From NCBI GenBank assembly GCA_028554795.2, contig CM068831.1, forward strand, positions 38,437,144 to 38,501,143: a stretch of 64,000 bases of DNA, in the 5' to 3' direction. Source of the stretch: Sinohyriopsis cumingii (lineage: Eukaryota; Mollusca; Bivalvia; Unionida; Unionidae). Shown here piece after piece: positions 51,493 to 64,000 of the stretch. Every line of letters begins with the position of its first letter. Position 1 is the first letter of the stretch. A program made the translations under genes and the position numbers. The notes under the pieces were generated by a model that ran no database searches, was not told where the DNA came from, and saw only the letters and a list, made by a program, of their open reading frames with translations.

Positions 51493-54400
51493 AAATAAAA
51501 AAAATAAAAAATCTCGCGCCAAATTAGTAAGGTATCGATTTATATTGAACAAAATCACGGCCATTTTTACAAAGGCGTATATAAGGAAATGTTTGTTTGG
51601 CTGAATGACATAAGTGCATAATGTGGTGTATTGAATGCATAGTTTTGGCTATAAAATATAATTAAATTTTGCTAGTACACTTTGGAGTGCGATAATCACT
51701 AGTATTAAGCAGAAGTGAATGCCTCAGGACTACCTTCTTTCTTACAATTTACTACTGTTTGCATAATATTCAGGAATACAATATTCCTTAAGAAAATTAT
51801 ATTAGATATATATACCGGAAATGTTGTTATCCACGTTTTCTAACATGAGACATTACAGAAAATTCTCAGATAGTATTGACAGATTGTTTTATGTAAGAGC
51901 TATATTCAATTCATATAGGATGAATCTCTCAATAATAATATTTGGCGAATTCAACCGCATTTTCTAAAGAAAATGCTAGGCACCACAAACTGCACGTTCC
52001 TTGGTGAATACATAATGATACACATTTCCTGAAACAACGTAGATGTTACGTATTTTATACAACGGGATTAGTTAGATCTAGACTGGGGATAAACTATAGT
52101 TTTCTTAATACATAATATTTCCTTAGGTGCGATCACTTCTAAATATTATGCGAATTTGTTTCAATAAAAAAAACGAAATTCGAAATTGCTTTGTCTATTT
52201 GTCTTAACCAAAACATCAGGAAATAGTACTACTATGGCTACTGATACAACTGCTACGACAACTACCACTATTATAACTCAAAGTGCATTAGAAAATGCTA
52301 CTTCTACTACAGTTGCTAAATTCCTAAATCATGCACTCATGCTACCATTACTGCAGCGACTACTACTGCTGCAACAATCAATATTAATAATACTAATATT
52401 ACTATAAGCAAACACATAAAATATTGCACGTTATATTTATTCATGTGTTCAGAAATATATTCCAGGTTTTCTCTTTGGAATATTCATATCTTGTTTACAC
52501 TGTGTTAGGAGATTAGATCATGTTCAATATAGTGGCATTTTGCAACACCAGATTAAATAATAAGTTCAAAATATATATATACACAATATTAAATTTTATA
52601 ATTGTCTTTACTTTATATAATTTATGTTTGATTTTTTCAGACGTAATGTCTTTATTATCAGAATATAATGGTAAAATACGACATTTTACGTTTTCTTTGT
52701 TTATTGTATCACCCAATGAGTACTGATTTTTATTTTCAAATACACGAAATATTGCATTAAATTCAGTCCAATTCATTTGTAATTAGTAGCACTTGAATAA
52801 TAATAATAATAATAATAATACTAACAATAATAATAATAATAATAATAAAACAGCATTAAAGGTACTACTACTACTATTGGTACTACTGCTACTACTGCTA
52901 CTAATAATAATATTATCTAAGAAGATAGTTAATAGTCTTGCAGTGGAACCACTATATATGTGATCAGCAAAATCTCCAGGATTATTGAATACATAAAACA
53001 GACGTACACTGCACCAAAAATGTGCACCAAATACACAGCTCATTAAAATATTTGTAGAGTTATAATTTTGCAGAAGACTAAATATTAAGTGCTGGCTTAT
53101 AATCGTTTCCATTTAACTGTACTAGTTCAAGCCAACTATTTTCCTAACATAGTTCATTTGAGTGCCTGGTTTGCATAAAACAGTGTACAGTACTGTAGCG
53201 TCATATGCGGTAGTTAGTTTTATACTCAATATTTATAACATCATATGCCGTATTTCCACTATGATGCTGATAAAAGTAATTGATATATTTCCTGAAATCC
53301 TTGATCCCAAATCAGATTAAGATACAAAAAAATGAATAGGTTTCCCGAAATCTTTGATTCCCAAACATGTATGTATATTTCAATTTTTTTTAATAAAAAA
53401 AAACCAGTGCAAACAAATGCCGATAATTCAGCGCAACTAGTTTCGCATTTTATGTATGTATCTTCAGGCACAACATCTTTTGAAATAAATAGATGACGTC
53501 TTTATATTTTAAAATAACAATCCATGGTCACATTCTATCAAAATAACAGTAGTAACGGGAGAGTTATTATCACTTCCAAACGAGCAATAGAAACAACAGA
53601 AGTCGGACTTAGGCGCACATATAAATTTAGCCAGTTAAAGCTGATGTTGTAAAGTCTATAAGTGTGTCAAAACAAACACCTTCACGTCCTTTTCTGGGTC
53701 TTTAGTATCTGTTAGAAAAGAAACACTACTCAGTGATTGCCAAATTATGTTAAACCATACATTCATTTCCCCAACGGTCGATGGTTTGTGTGTTTGAGTG
53801 TGTTTAAGTAACGTATCCATAATGTGAGAAAATAAGACAGATGGACACATAAGTTTCCTTGGAATAGTCTCCTTTGAATCACAATGCAAATGTCATAACA
53901 CATCACCAAATTCCATTTTGTCTTTCTTTTAATGTCTGTCTCTACCTTTCATTCTCTTCGCATGCATTTTATTCCCTCTTCATTCTCTTTCTGTTACCTT
54001 AACGTCTTGTGTCTAAGACGGGTTTGTATCTTTCTGTTTCTAATTTTGAAGAGTTCTCAACTTCTCGCTTCTTGTGATTCTTTTTAATAAGCCTTTCTGA
54101 AGACCAGTGTCCTGTAACCTGACAATGATAATACATATTTCTACCTTTGTTCAATTTTCTCTTGTTCTTTCTTTTCATTCAGATGTCGCATCTATTGTGA
54201 CATTTGCTTCCAGAGCCCGATGTCAGATCTCGCATCAATCGTGACTTTTATTTCCAGACGAATTGTCCGTATTCTTATTTTAAGTATTCTTCGAATAACT
54301 ATCTGTAAATCTCTAACCAGAGGGTCGACTTAATTTCACTCTTCCATATTTTCCTTCTTCACAGTCGGAACGCAGATTTAATGTATCTGAGGCAACAGAA

Positions 54401-55099
54401 AGAGAATTTCACCAGCCAAAATTCCTAAAACTTGTATTAATCTATCCACACTCACGGTAGTCAGTTGTCAGCAGTATCAAACAGCAATGACTACCAAAGC
54501 AACATCAACCGGTAATGAAATTGGACTTAGCTTGAGACATTTATAGCTAATAATACCAAGTCAATAAGTATATAAAGTGTGTTTTTCATGCATAGAAGAT
54601 GTGAGTGCGTGCGTATAAATTAGTCAAATATAATGTTGTAATCAAATTAAAATGATCTCCATAGTCCAGCGAGATCGTGGACGTAGATGCCAAGTGGTGA
54701 CATAGACGACGACTTTCCTTGTTTTTGCCCCACGTGCTAACTAAATGTTTAACGCAAGAACATGCCAGCGATGTCGACGATGTGGTGCGTGAAATGAATC
54801 AACGTACACTACCTCCTCGGCCACAAGACAAAGAGAATCCTGATCCAGCAAAGATAAAGTCGCTCAGAAACTCCAGAAAATTATTATCATATTTGATAGA
54901 GATGCAAAACCTGACCTGACCTGCAGCTAAATTTGACCTGCATCAAATGTGCACCAATGCTTACACCTACAAGATGAAATTTGCAAGAGGTCTTATTCAT
55001 GTCTGAAGTGCCACCCTAGAAAACAGCAGATTTAATTACAGACTTGTGTGAATCCATCTTAGTTACAACAAAATTGCAGTGCCAAGCTAAAGAGGCCAA

Positions 55100-55179
55100 C
55101 CCGGGTTTTTCCTCCACCATTAATACTGGCCGCTATGTGTGCTAAAATATGGCGTTAAACCCTACAACAACAACAACAA
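55100..55179 (+). mobile_element. 5'-truncated SINE (unit 3)
   Basis: Same insertion, with target duplications at 55087-55099 and 55180-55192 and a tail as short as in unit 2. Confidence 0.88.
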
Positions 55180-55545
55180 CTAAAGAGGCCAATTGTTTGA
55201 GAATCTCCATCCAGTTTAAAGTCTCCAATTTAGTAGACATGCATAAATCACACGGTTCAAAATAATTACATACTTCAACACATTCAACAAACCAGTGACA
55301 AGTTTAACATGACCGACGGAACCATTACGCTTTGCATGACCCACGCTTCACCTCCTAGAGAGACTGGGGCACCTCGCAAGACGAGAACTATACCGCATAA
55401 TAGAAAACATCATTCACGTTTTCAATTTCTCCGTTGATCATGGGGCTTGTGAAACTTTAATACTGGAAGCAATTTTTTCCACTGTCTCTTTCCGATTTTA
55501 GACTCCACCGACGATATTGGCGCGAAGAGGAAGGATATGTAGCCT

Positions 55546-55824
55546 TACAAAGACAGCCGTAAGGATGCTACAATCATTGCTCACAATTTCTCTTGATACG
55601 ACGGAATGTTTCCTTCTGAATCTATTCAAACGATCGCACCGATTATGGTTGGAGCCAGTCTAGTCGAAGTGAAATCGCGACAAATGCATTTTAAAGATTT
55701 CATGAATTATTTGGCCATGTGTTTGAAAAAAATGACTAAAATATTTGGAATGACACATGGACAGAAGTTTCTTTCTTTTCTTTTCTTTTTCTATACCTAC
55801 TTGGTTCCCTCAATCACAATCTGA
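55546..55824 (+). pseudogene. PolB exonuclease relic (unit 3)
   Basis: Same as unit 2: HNFS, then TGA at 55594-55596, then YDG. Confidence 0.5.
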
Positions 55825-57260
55825 AATGTTCTTTTTTAGATTTTACCATGGAGGAGTTGTACGAGCAAACATACAGACGACGCCCGAGGTTAGACAGACA
55901 CAAATACTTCTGAATCCACTAGACAATTTCTTTGTATAAAGAACCAATGCAACGCGCTTGCCATGCGATGAGGACGAATTTCGAAGAAAAGAAATCAAAT
56001 ACATCCATGTTTGTTCTTTGTATCTTTGAATACTTGGCTAGTAAAATACAACGTGACCGTCTAGTTTGTAAAGCTTCAGATTAACGCAAATAATAATAAT
56101 TGCGTCCAAACGAACATATCGCACCAGAGGTCTCAAAGTGGTCGATTTTATCAATCGTCATTTTTCAATAAACCATCTCACAGGGTCTTTGACTGTATGA
56201 TTCATAGCTACATTGTTTGCATGCTTTGTAGCACTCTTGAAAGTGAAGACTTATACCAGATTGAATCAATACGTTTAAACACAACCTGGTTTGACACCTA
56301 CGACAACACCCCTTAACGATGGGTGTAACATCAGTTAAAGAAATTAATATTTCCTACAGATTTCTCTGTCGGATATCGTTTGTCTGTCGATTTCACTATT
56401 CGCTCAAAGAACAAAGAAAACAAAGGTATTTCTATGAATGACTAGTTTAGAATTCGGAATTTACCAATTCTGCTAACTGCACGCATTTACAGAGAGTTTG
56501 TCAAGATACAAGTGAAACATCATTTGAGGAATTTTTCTATAATTGCTATTTCCACAGTAGATGAAAAGTTATTCTTGGCAAATACTATCACAGACAGAAA
56601 ACAACAACGTGAATATGAAGTTTACCACGCTACGGCTTTTGTCCTCACTGTTGCAATAAATTCAGTGGAAGGAAGTCAATGACAGTGTTGAGTTATTAGA
56701 GTATCAAGAACCGTTAACAGAACTGATTCCATCCACGTCTATTCCATTATAGTTTGGACGACGGGTAATTTGCGTTTTAATGACGGCATTTTCGTCGGAT
56801 TTCGGTTATCGAAGCGTAATAATTCCAAATTTATTTTCGTAAGTAAGATACGTTGTGTTAAAATAGCGATGAGCAAACGTTTTCATGCCCATGTTAAGAA
56901 TACATTCGTCGATCATTAGTTCCGCTTTATACTTATCAAGATGCGTGTATATGCAGTTGTTTATACCAGCAACTTTTCCATTGGGAAGATGTACATGACA
57001 GGAAATTTTCTGGTGTCGATGCATGGAAGCAAGAAGGAGTTAACTTACAAACACTGAGAGGTGAACATGAGATAATGATAAAAGCCGTAGTAGAAAACCC
57101 GAAACAGGATCTATTACAAATCCACGAAAGTAATTTCGTACAAATATAAAGGAAATGAGAAGAAAGACAATAACGGAGAAATTAGAGACACTAAATTTGT
57201 ATAAATATAAGAAGACGACCATAGCTTGCACATACATTTAATGGGACAGACATTAAATCA

Positions 57261-57270
57261 CGAACGGAAT
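57261..57270. repeat. Target-site duplication, left, of unit 3 SINE
   Basis: CGAACGGAAT, matching 57511-57520. The empty site exists once in units 1 and 2 in the same context. Confidence 0.93.
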
Positions 57271-57510
57271 AGCCGAGTGGTCTAAAGCGCTCTTCGTTAC
57301 GGATCACTGCCATCTCACCTCTGTCTGCGGCGGTTCGAGTCTAAGATTCAGCCAATGTGGGCATGTGAGAAAGCCTGCCAGTAGCTTCTCGTGGGTCGGT
57401 GGTTCTTTCCGGGGTTTTCCGGGTTCTTCCTCCACCATTAATACTGGCCGCCATGTATAGCCTATCGTGCTGAAAAATGGCGTTAAACCCCACAACAACA
57501 ACAACAACAA
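57271..57510 (+). mobile_element. Full-length tRNA-derived SINE, unit 3 only
   Basis: A 240-bp insertion absent from units 1 and 2. Its head resembles a class II (Ser/Leu-type) tRNA: A box AGCCGAGTGGTCTAAAG at 57271-57287 and B box GGTTCGAGTCT at about 57332-57342. The body ends with CCTCCACCATTAATACTGG and ATGGCGTTAAACCC and a CAA-repeat tail. It is flanked by perfect target duplications CGAACGGAAT at 57261-57270 and 57511-57520, extendable by a base each side. The clean duplications and intact promoter boxes indicate a recent insertion by LINE machinery. The partner LINE is not identified. Confidence 0.93.
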
Positions 57511-57520
57511 CGAACGGAAT
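57511..57520. repeat. Target-site duplication, right, of unit 3 SINE
   Basis: CGAACGGAAT directly after the CAA tail, matching 57261-57270. Confidence 0.93.
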
Positions 57521-57830
57521 AATATATGCCGTATGTGTTTTAAATCTTCGAAAGAAAAATGTTTTCTTGTGTTTTGACACCAATATTAGAAATGTTAGTC
57601 TAGCTTCAGATGTATTAAATGTATTTTGCATTTGATAATCTTTTCAGCATTCTCAACGTGTTACTATCGCTGCCTCGTCCTTCAATTCCTCTAGTATCAA
57701 ACGATAGACAAACATTTAGAAAACGTTGGGAGTCCTTGCATATTCGCAATTTCTTTAAAATGTTGATTTATATATCGAGTGGTTCAAACAAACTAGAGCG
57801 TTTCATCGAATACAAATCGCATTTGTCTGA

Positions 57831-58187
57831 TTGTCAAGCGTAAAATACCATGCCTTGTTACAAGGTGAGGTTTGCACTTTCTTTAAATTTCTTTCAATTA
57901 AATCGATTTTGTTTACAGAAGTCATTTTACGTGAAGATTTTGGAATCGTGTTTGACTTCAGTCAAACCACATCTTGTCATCTTCGAGGAGATGTTAGAAT
58001 AAGACGTAGAAGAATAAACCTTGGTTTAAACGCCACGGACACCATTGTAATGCCAGCACAACAGTTATTTCAAGCACATCCCAAAATCAGTCCCAATGCT
58101 CATTATGTGCTATTGTTCAAATATGGAAGAAACAGATCACAGGTACATATGTTAGCCAAACAATTGAACCCTATGACTGATCTATGA
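57831..58187 (+). pseudogene. A32-like packaging ATPase relic (unit 3)
   Basis: Product identical to unit 2. Here a young SINE lies 320 bp upstream. Confidence 0.55.
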
Positions 58188-61100
58188 CATTGCAACACCA
58201 ATGCTTATTTACGCATCGATTTAAAACCAACCAATTCGCTATTATTTGAGACTACTTTGTACCAATTAGTTACACGTTAAGTGTTAATAATGATGTCCTG
58301 TTATTTACATTTCTCCTTTCGCATCATTCGGAAGAAAGGAAGAAAATTTAAAATCATCCTACACTTCTTTTTTTTTTTTCTTCTTCAAATGGTAGCCCAC
58401 ACGACCTCCTTTCAATCACATTCTCCTGCCAAATTGTGTCGTAGTAGGTATGCCATCCGTTGCATTGAAGGTTCTTGCGCATTTATTAGAAGCTGGTTTC
58501 AAGTGTTACGACTGTTTACTTTGAGATCACGTCAATTACTTTAAAACATAATCAACATACCCAAACTAACAAACCCATTTTGAAGAAAAAACAAAACAAA
58601 AAAAAAACAATATGCAAACCAAAAATCAATTCATTTTTAACTGATGGATGTAATTGTTTATGAGGTGTCATTATTTTGTCCCCTTATATATAGAATCTTA
58701 AAAGAGAAAGCTAAATGAAGAAAAATATGAAAGGTCGCCAAAAAAGGCAACATCCCCACAAACAAAAGAATTGCCGCAGAAAGAAGAAAAGCTCCATGAA
58801 GAAAAGGGATAAAACAAATATCTTGACATAAAAGAGACGTGATGTTGCTACGTCGTGAAAGCACTATAAAACAAACGACGGCATTGACTGATTGTGTCTC
58901 CTCCTGCAAGATGTATTTCATCTTCTCCGTTCATGATCATACCTGCCAAATCTAATCTAATATCATTGTCCATTGGATGGGAAAATAAAAATTCATTTCT
59001 AAATGAACTATTTCTACGGCAGCGACGACGTCTACTACTGTTCTAGCGGCTGCAAAGGTGGCCTTCTCCAAGACAAACGAAGATAAAGGGCAAGTGCACT
59101 ACAATGTTTTACAAGAAATGTCACTCCTTTTCTCAACACGAGTTTGTAACAATGATTTGCTACACTTAAAAAATTTGTCAAAAGCAAAATGTTTACTATC
59201 AATATAAGCTATGTGAAGTGAATTTTCAAACTTACCCACTTATCAACTTTATGTTTTATGTTATACGAGATGTTTGCCGTTTATCACACACATATACTTA
59301 CAACTTTACCAGAAACCATAACTATATACAATCCCCCATTTTAAATAGCTTGAAAAAATGGTCACAGAATCTAGCAACCCTTCCTTGCATAACTACCTCG
59401 GTGTGTGTATGCAAAAATGAGTAAGTGACAAACATTGTCGGTTTGGAAACGCAAACCATCAATGTTACAATGCACGATTTCATAACATGATTGTAAATTC
59501 ACTATAGTATGTTCTGTAATTGTTGAAAATCAGATCATATGCATTAGGTTTCCACACTGCCTGTCGACAATCAAGAAGGAAACAAACATTTACGTTACTC
59601 GTTTTGAGTGATTTCATTGCTTTACATGCTATTTACACAGTGAGAGAGTTAGAGGAGGTTTTCTTTTCCAGGTCCTTATTCGTTTGAAAAAGGAAAACAA
59701 CGTCCAACCAAAGTTGTTTTCGATGCAAACTGTGTCAGCAATATGTTAAAATACGTAACGGAATGTTTGGATAGCTTTGGTTAGAACTTACGTACTGTTT
59801 TCACAATCCATCGTGGACCTTTCTAGGAGCAGACAAGCACGTGATCTTCTGTTTAGGTCACTGGTCATGGAGTCACGTGCCTCGTCAGTATACATTGTCC
59901 CCGATGATGCCCCCAACACGTGCGATTGTGACTTTGAGGTGTTTTTAAAAACCAATTTCATGGCTGTCGACGTACTCTTTTCACAGCCACTTAACGTCGG
60001 AGGTACCAACCTGATTGTTTTAGACTACCTCCCGATCCGCCTTTGTTTTATAATGAATATTGTCCTCGCTAACCACAAGCAGTGCCGCGTCTTTCTGAGA
60101 GTATCTACTGGCATAATAGATATGGCCACGGCAAGATAGTTTCTAAACTAAGCGGCAACTCACAGATATGTCACTTCAAGCAGTGTGCCGGGCGTCGGGC
60201 CTACAGCACTTCTATGGACCAGTAAGTGAAATAAATGACGGTCAGCTGCTGGCCCAGCAGATGAAATCAATGAGTACTGATATATGAGTTGGACAAAAGT
60301 AGATGGTTTAGTATTGTCCGGAACCAGGTAATCAGTCTTATGAAAGCGGCGCTTAAAGAAACGCATATTCTTTACATGTTTATAATGTCTTCTGTGGCCT
60401 TAAAACTCTGCACCGATAGCCATTACGTGGTTGTTGAGAAGGTTCAGTTATGTGAATGATCGGCAACAGATGTACAGACTAGATTTCCGCTTGGTACTGC
60501 CATATAGCAACCGTGAAACATCTCTGATCCATGTGTTGTGTTGATTGTCATCGTAAACAAAGTATCCGCAGTTTGATGGTTTTAGCCTGACTTGTATCGG
60601 AGATGCACACAGGGTAGAGAGCATGAATTCAAGTCATTCATGTTCACCGCGATGGTATGGTTGAGGTCATCACTTTTGTCAGAGATCCTCATTGGAAACT
60701 TCAGTTTGTCAAAGAGTAGCGTGTGCAGATGCGTATTATAATTAATGGAAAGATTGGCGTGATCATCATCATTGTAAAGAGAAAGGAATGTCTCATTCAA
60801 AATATCCGATGTCGAGTTCATAAGAACGGATCTGTTGGAAATCAACTAAATTTGGTGGTGTTAAAGTCATTTGCCATGAAACGGCTTGTACAGCGAAATT
60901 ATTTTGCTAGGCCGCTAGCCTAAGTATTTGTTTAAAACTTTTCTATTCGATCAACAATCTTAGCGATTGTCATGATCATGCTTCAGTATCAGGTCGTCAA
61001 GGTCACCAGCCAACTTCATTATACTTTGCTGGCAGATATGTAAGCGAGCATGTAACCTTAAAGCTAAGGTTAAAGATGACGTCCTTCTTTCAAAAACCCA

Positions 61101-62829
61101 TCCATCAACGACAACTAGGATCAAAGTAAGCTTATTGCTGCGTGAATTATTCAAATGTAATGCATAGCGGCCTCAAACTCCGAGTCACTCTTAATGTGAT
61201 ACATTGTATGACTCTGTCTAATTATGTTTTTAATGATGCGAATAAACCACTTCTACATATATTAAGTTTATGGAGTGCTATTTCATACCAAACAAAGACA
61301 TTTTGATCATGATTTAATGTTTCAAAACTGTAGAATAAATATGTATTTAGCAACGTCAAAATGCTAAGAGTTAAAGACGCCCTTAAGTTTCTACACGTTG
61401 TTTTTCAAATCACTTTAGACACTCCTAGAACTAATTGGTCCTGATGCACAAACAAAGTTAAAGTCTAAAAGGATAGTGAATGTAAGAATTCAAAGAATTC
61501 GAGTGTATACAATCGTTATTGTTGCTTCTCCTTTATAATATTTGTACATTGCAGGTAGGAATATAATAAAATGCCGCGGAAGTGTATTACGATTTATATA
61601 TGCACAGTAGAGACAGATGTACCAACCGCAGATCAGCAACGAAATGATAATTCTAAAACTCGTACGTTGATAGTGTTTGTGCTTTAGCGCAACCCTCACC
61701 TAGAATTATGTTGTGCAGTCAAGTTTCATGATAAGAAATACACAGTCCGATGACACTTCTTTGTGCAGACAAAATGCGCTAATATCTAGTTTGGAGTTCT
61801 ATTTTTCGACGTACATGGATATTGTCAATTTGTTGCATAATGCATGCCATAACTAATAGTACATTGTACAGTGCTGTGCTTAAAACAGAAGTATACTAAA
61901 AGATGTAACGTTTCGTATTCAGCCGATAATGTGGAGAAATTAAAAAAAAAAAAGCACTGTTGAATCTGAATCTAATGTTATGCATTCTGTCGCACACACA
62001 CATACATTCTAAAATACAGCTTGATATTATCTACAAATTAAAAAAAAGGTCAGGCATTGGTCTTCTTCCAGTTTTAATAGCATTACCGTTGAAAAATAAA
62101 ATGGCCCTATTTTGTACAATCGTGGAGTGCGCCAGCCAAGAATCGATTTCACGTGCATTTTGCAATAACCACTTTGTCTGCTGCAAAAAAAAAATGTTTA
62201 CATCTAAACTCCTCTCACCAAAAACTAACATCCATAATTTTTAAACCATATTGCAAGTGTCCGCTTGAAACAGCAATTGAATTGTGCGCATCGAACTCAT
62301 GATGAACAGATTATCCTAAGTTTTAAAATCGATCAGGTCAAACATCTTATTTTATTCAACTTTATACAAGATTATTAATTTTAAAAAAATTCAAAATGTT
62401 ATTATCAGTTTAGTGAATAACTTATGGATACATATTATAAATGAGCAATACGTAGTAAAGATGAAAACAATGCATTCTCTTCTTTGATAACCAGCACGTA
62501 AAGAGAAAACTTGTATCGGAAATCATATCACCTCTAATGGATAATACATACAGAAAATCGGAGAAAAGGGATGAAATTGTCTCAAAATTAATATAGCATT
62601 TTGTTCATATTGTATAATGTATAATTTCATTTCAGATTAGTACAGTGCAATATTCATTATCATTTACAAGTGTGACAACTAAATACATCTTATTGATAAT
62701 TTTTCTTTAAAAAGTAGGAAACCTTTCCTCACGGAAAATACATTATTAATTAAATACGTATTTATTAAAAATGGAATCAAAATGTTATATTTTTTCAATA
62801 AGTAACATAATGCTTTTCCTGAAAAGTGT

Positions 62830-64000
62830 TCCATGCCGAATATGTAGAGATCGAAGAACACAAGATTACAAAACACAAGATTACAGATAAGTTACTAAAC
62901 ATATTGGGTAATAGCAAAGTTATCATACAGAACGAAACTGGAGACATGACAATTGTTTTTCTTATTCCATGTATTCGACATCGAACTAGATCATCAGCCA
63001 ATACATGTAGTTGTTGTAGAATAACGATGAATACGACAGGTTACATAATATAACAAACTTAGGTATAGTGGATATCATCGTCATGGATATCGGACTACAC
63101 ATTTTGAACTGTTATCGTGGACACAGAGTGATTTAAGTTCACATAACTTTTCCAATTACAACTAATGTGTATGGCATGAGTGACGCACCCATACTACATT
63201 CTTCAAGGTTTCGCATTTGTGGGCTTCATAGAAGAAAAGCTTGAATTGTTCCTCAGAGGTGGCATTGTGGCGTATCACCTTAGATATACGGTCAAGGACT
63301 TTGATGAGTTTCGTTTTGGCCAAGACGAATATTTCGTCCTGTCTTTCAAATAATTGAGCTTTGACAAGTAATAAAATTTCCAGTCACATAAACCAGATTG
63401 CATCCTAAAGCAGTTTTGCATGATGGCTGCAAATCTTCCGCCAGATCATTAATATTTGGGTACAGCTATATATTATAATTCCTCTATGGAGTATTATGAA
63501 CCATTCATGTCGAAGCTATGATAAAAACATTACAATATGCATTCGTCTTGTCTCTGATTATAAAGCACTAACAAACAATGCCACCTCTGAGGAACAATTC
63601 AAACTATATCATGCTTATGTGTTTTGGCCAATCCCGTCCCTATAAATAATTTAAGTGACACAGGGGCTTCTGAGAGTCTTTATTATCAGGTACTTCTTCT
63701 AATGAGTGTTCTTATTCAGGGAGAAAAGTGCGGCTTTGTTAATATTCACTCTATTGTGTAAATTTGTCATCAGACTTAGTCTTCGGACCCGTGACAGTCG
63801 GAACAGTGTTTTACCCGTTGAGGGCATTTGTTTATCACTTGGCAACGACCCAGCTAGACAAAAGGTTGTGGTTAATTCACTTGTAATTGACAAGACTTGT
63901 TTGGATCAGAAAGTCGATCCAACTGAAAAAGAATTCTCTGTTTTATACCCAGCTTGTGCAGTTACCAGAGAAGAAAGCTTTTGAGAATGATATTGATAAG
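62830..64000. repeat. Macrosatellite unit 4, 5' part only
   Basis: The first 1,171 bases of a fourth copy, cut by the window end. It includes the first arm of the Gypsy-associated inverted repeat (63524-63623, with a substitution in the middle of the arm) and the protease remnant. The T at 63467 matches unit 1 (T at 638) and differs from units 2 and 3, which have A. The array therefore continues beyond this window. Confidence 0.97.
63627..64000 (+). mobile_element. Gypsy-type fragment, 5' part (unit 4)
   Basis: Protease remnant of the fourth unit, with the DTG motif near 63657. The window ends before the integrase part. Confidence 0.65.

Larger units (their letters stand above)
41812..62829. 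repeat. Macrosatellite unit 3 (21,018 bp)
   Basis: Third head-to-tail copy. Private changes are a 240-bp SINE insertion (57271-57510), a 13-bp insertion (59028-59040) and an 11-bp deletion after 47643. It lacks the LINE segment kept in unit 2. Confidence 0.98.

Noticed and set aside
57271-57345. A functional tRNA gene (Ser/Leu-like) in unit 3
   Set aside because: The tRNA-like head continues into a SINE body with a CAA tail and the whole is flanked by target duplications, so it is a SINE, not a tRNA gene.
57304-57631. Minus-strand frames across the unit 3 SINE
   Set aside because: They translate the SINE and its tail in reverse and are absent where the SINE is absent.
1-64000. A live viral genome concatemer
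   Set aside because: The candidate viral genes are broken and partial, and each unit also carries LINE and SINE fossils, so this is host genomic repeat DNA.
1-64000. Pure assembly duplication of one locus
   Set aside because: Units differ at many sites and have private indels and a private SINE with its own target duplication. Collapsed or mis-joined haplotypes cannot be fully excluded without reads.
1-64000. CRISPR array or bacterial operons
   Set aside because: The only regular repeats are microsatellites and the 21-kb units. The gene remnants are those of animal retrotransposons and Polinton-like elements.

Overview
The window is AT-rich eukaryotic DNA made almost entirely of one unit of about 21 kb repeated head to tail. 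Unit 1 (already in progress at base 1) is 1-20771, unit 2 is 20772-41811 (21,040 bp), unit 3 is 41812-62829 (21,018 bp), and a fourth begins at 62830 and runs off the end. The frame is arbitrary: I cut it where the sequence at base 1 recurs. The units differ by scattered substitutions, microsatellite lengths and a few diagnostic indels, so they look like real diverged copies rather than one sequence entered three times.

No intact host gene is visible. Each unit holds, in order: (a) a decayed Gypsy-type LTR-retrotransposon fragment (protease and integrase zinc-finger remnants) framed by a perfect 100-bp inverted repeat; (b) on the minus strand, a nearly full-length but dead CR1/L2-like LINE with endonuclease, reverse transcriptase and an ATT-repeat 3' tail; (c) a minus-strand tRNA-derived SINE; (d) on the plus strand, a dead RTE-like LINE; (e) about 3 kb of AT-rich DNA with trinucleotide microsatellites; (f) a 5'-truncated SINE with clear target-site duplications; (g) relics resembling two core genes of Polinton/Maverick or adintovirus-like DNA elements: a family-B DNA polymerase exonuclease fragment and the C-terminal half of an A32-like packaging ATPase; (h) about 4.6 kb with several short conserved reading frames I cannot identify. 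Unit 3 alone carries a young full-length tRNA-derived SINE of 240 bp.

The organism is an animal. The mix of LINEs and tRNA-SINEs with CAA-repeat tails suggests a mollusc or another lophotrochozoan, but that is inference from general familiarity with such repeats, not a database match.

The genes here do not work together as a pathway. The window reads as a macrosatellite: a segment of transposon and viral-element fossils that died first, was then multiplied as a block, and has since diverged with exchange between copies. Parts with most novelty value are the amplified Polinton-like relics, two perfect inverted repeats lying inside retrotransposon sequence, and a deletion whose distribution among the copies conflicts with other variants.
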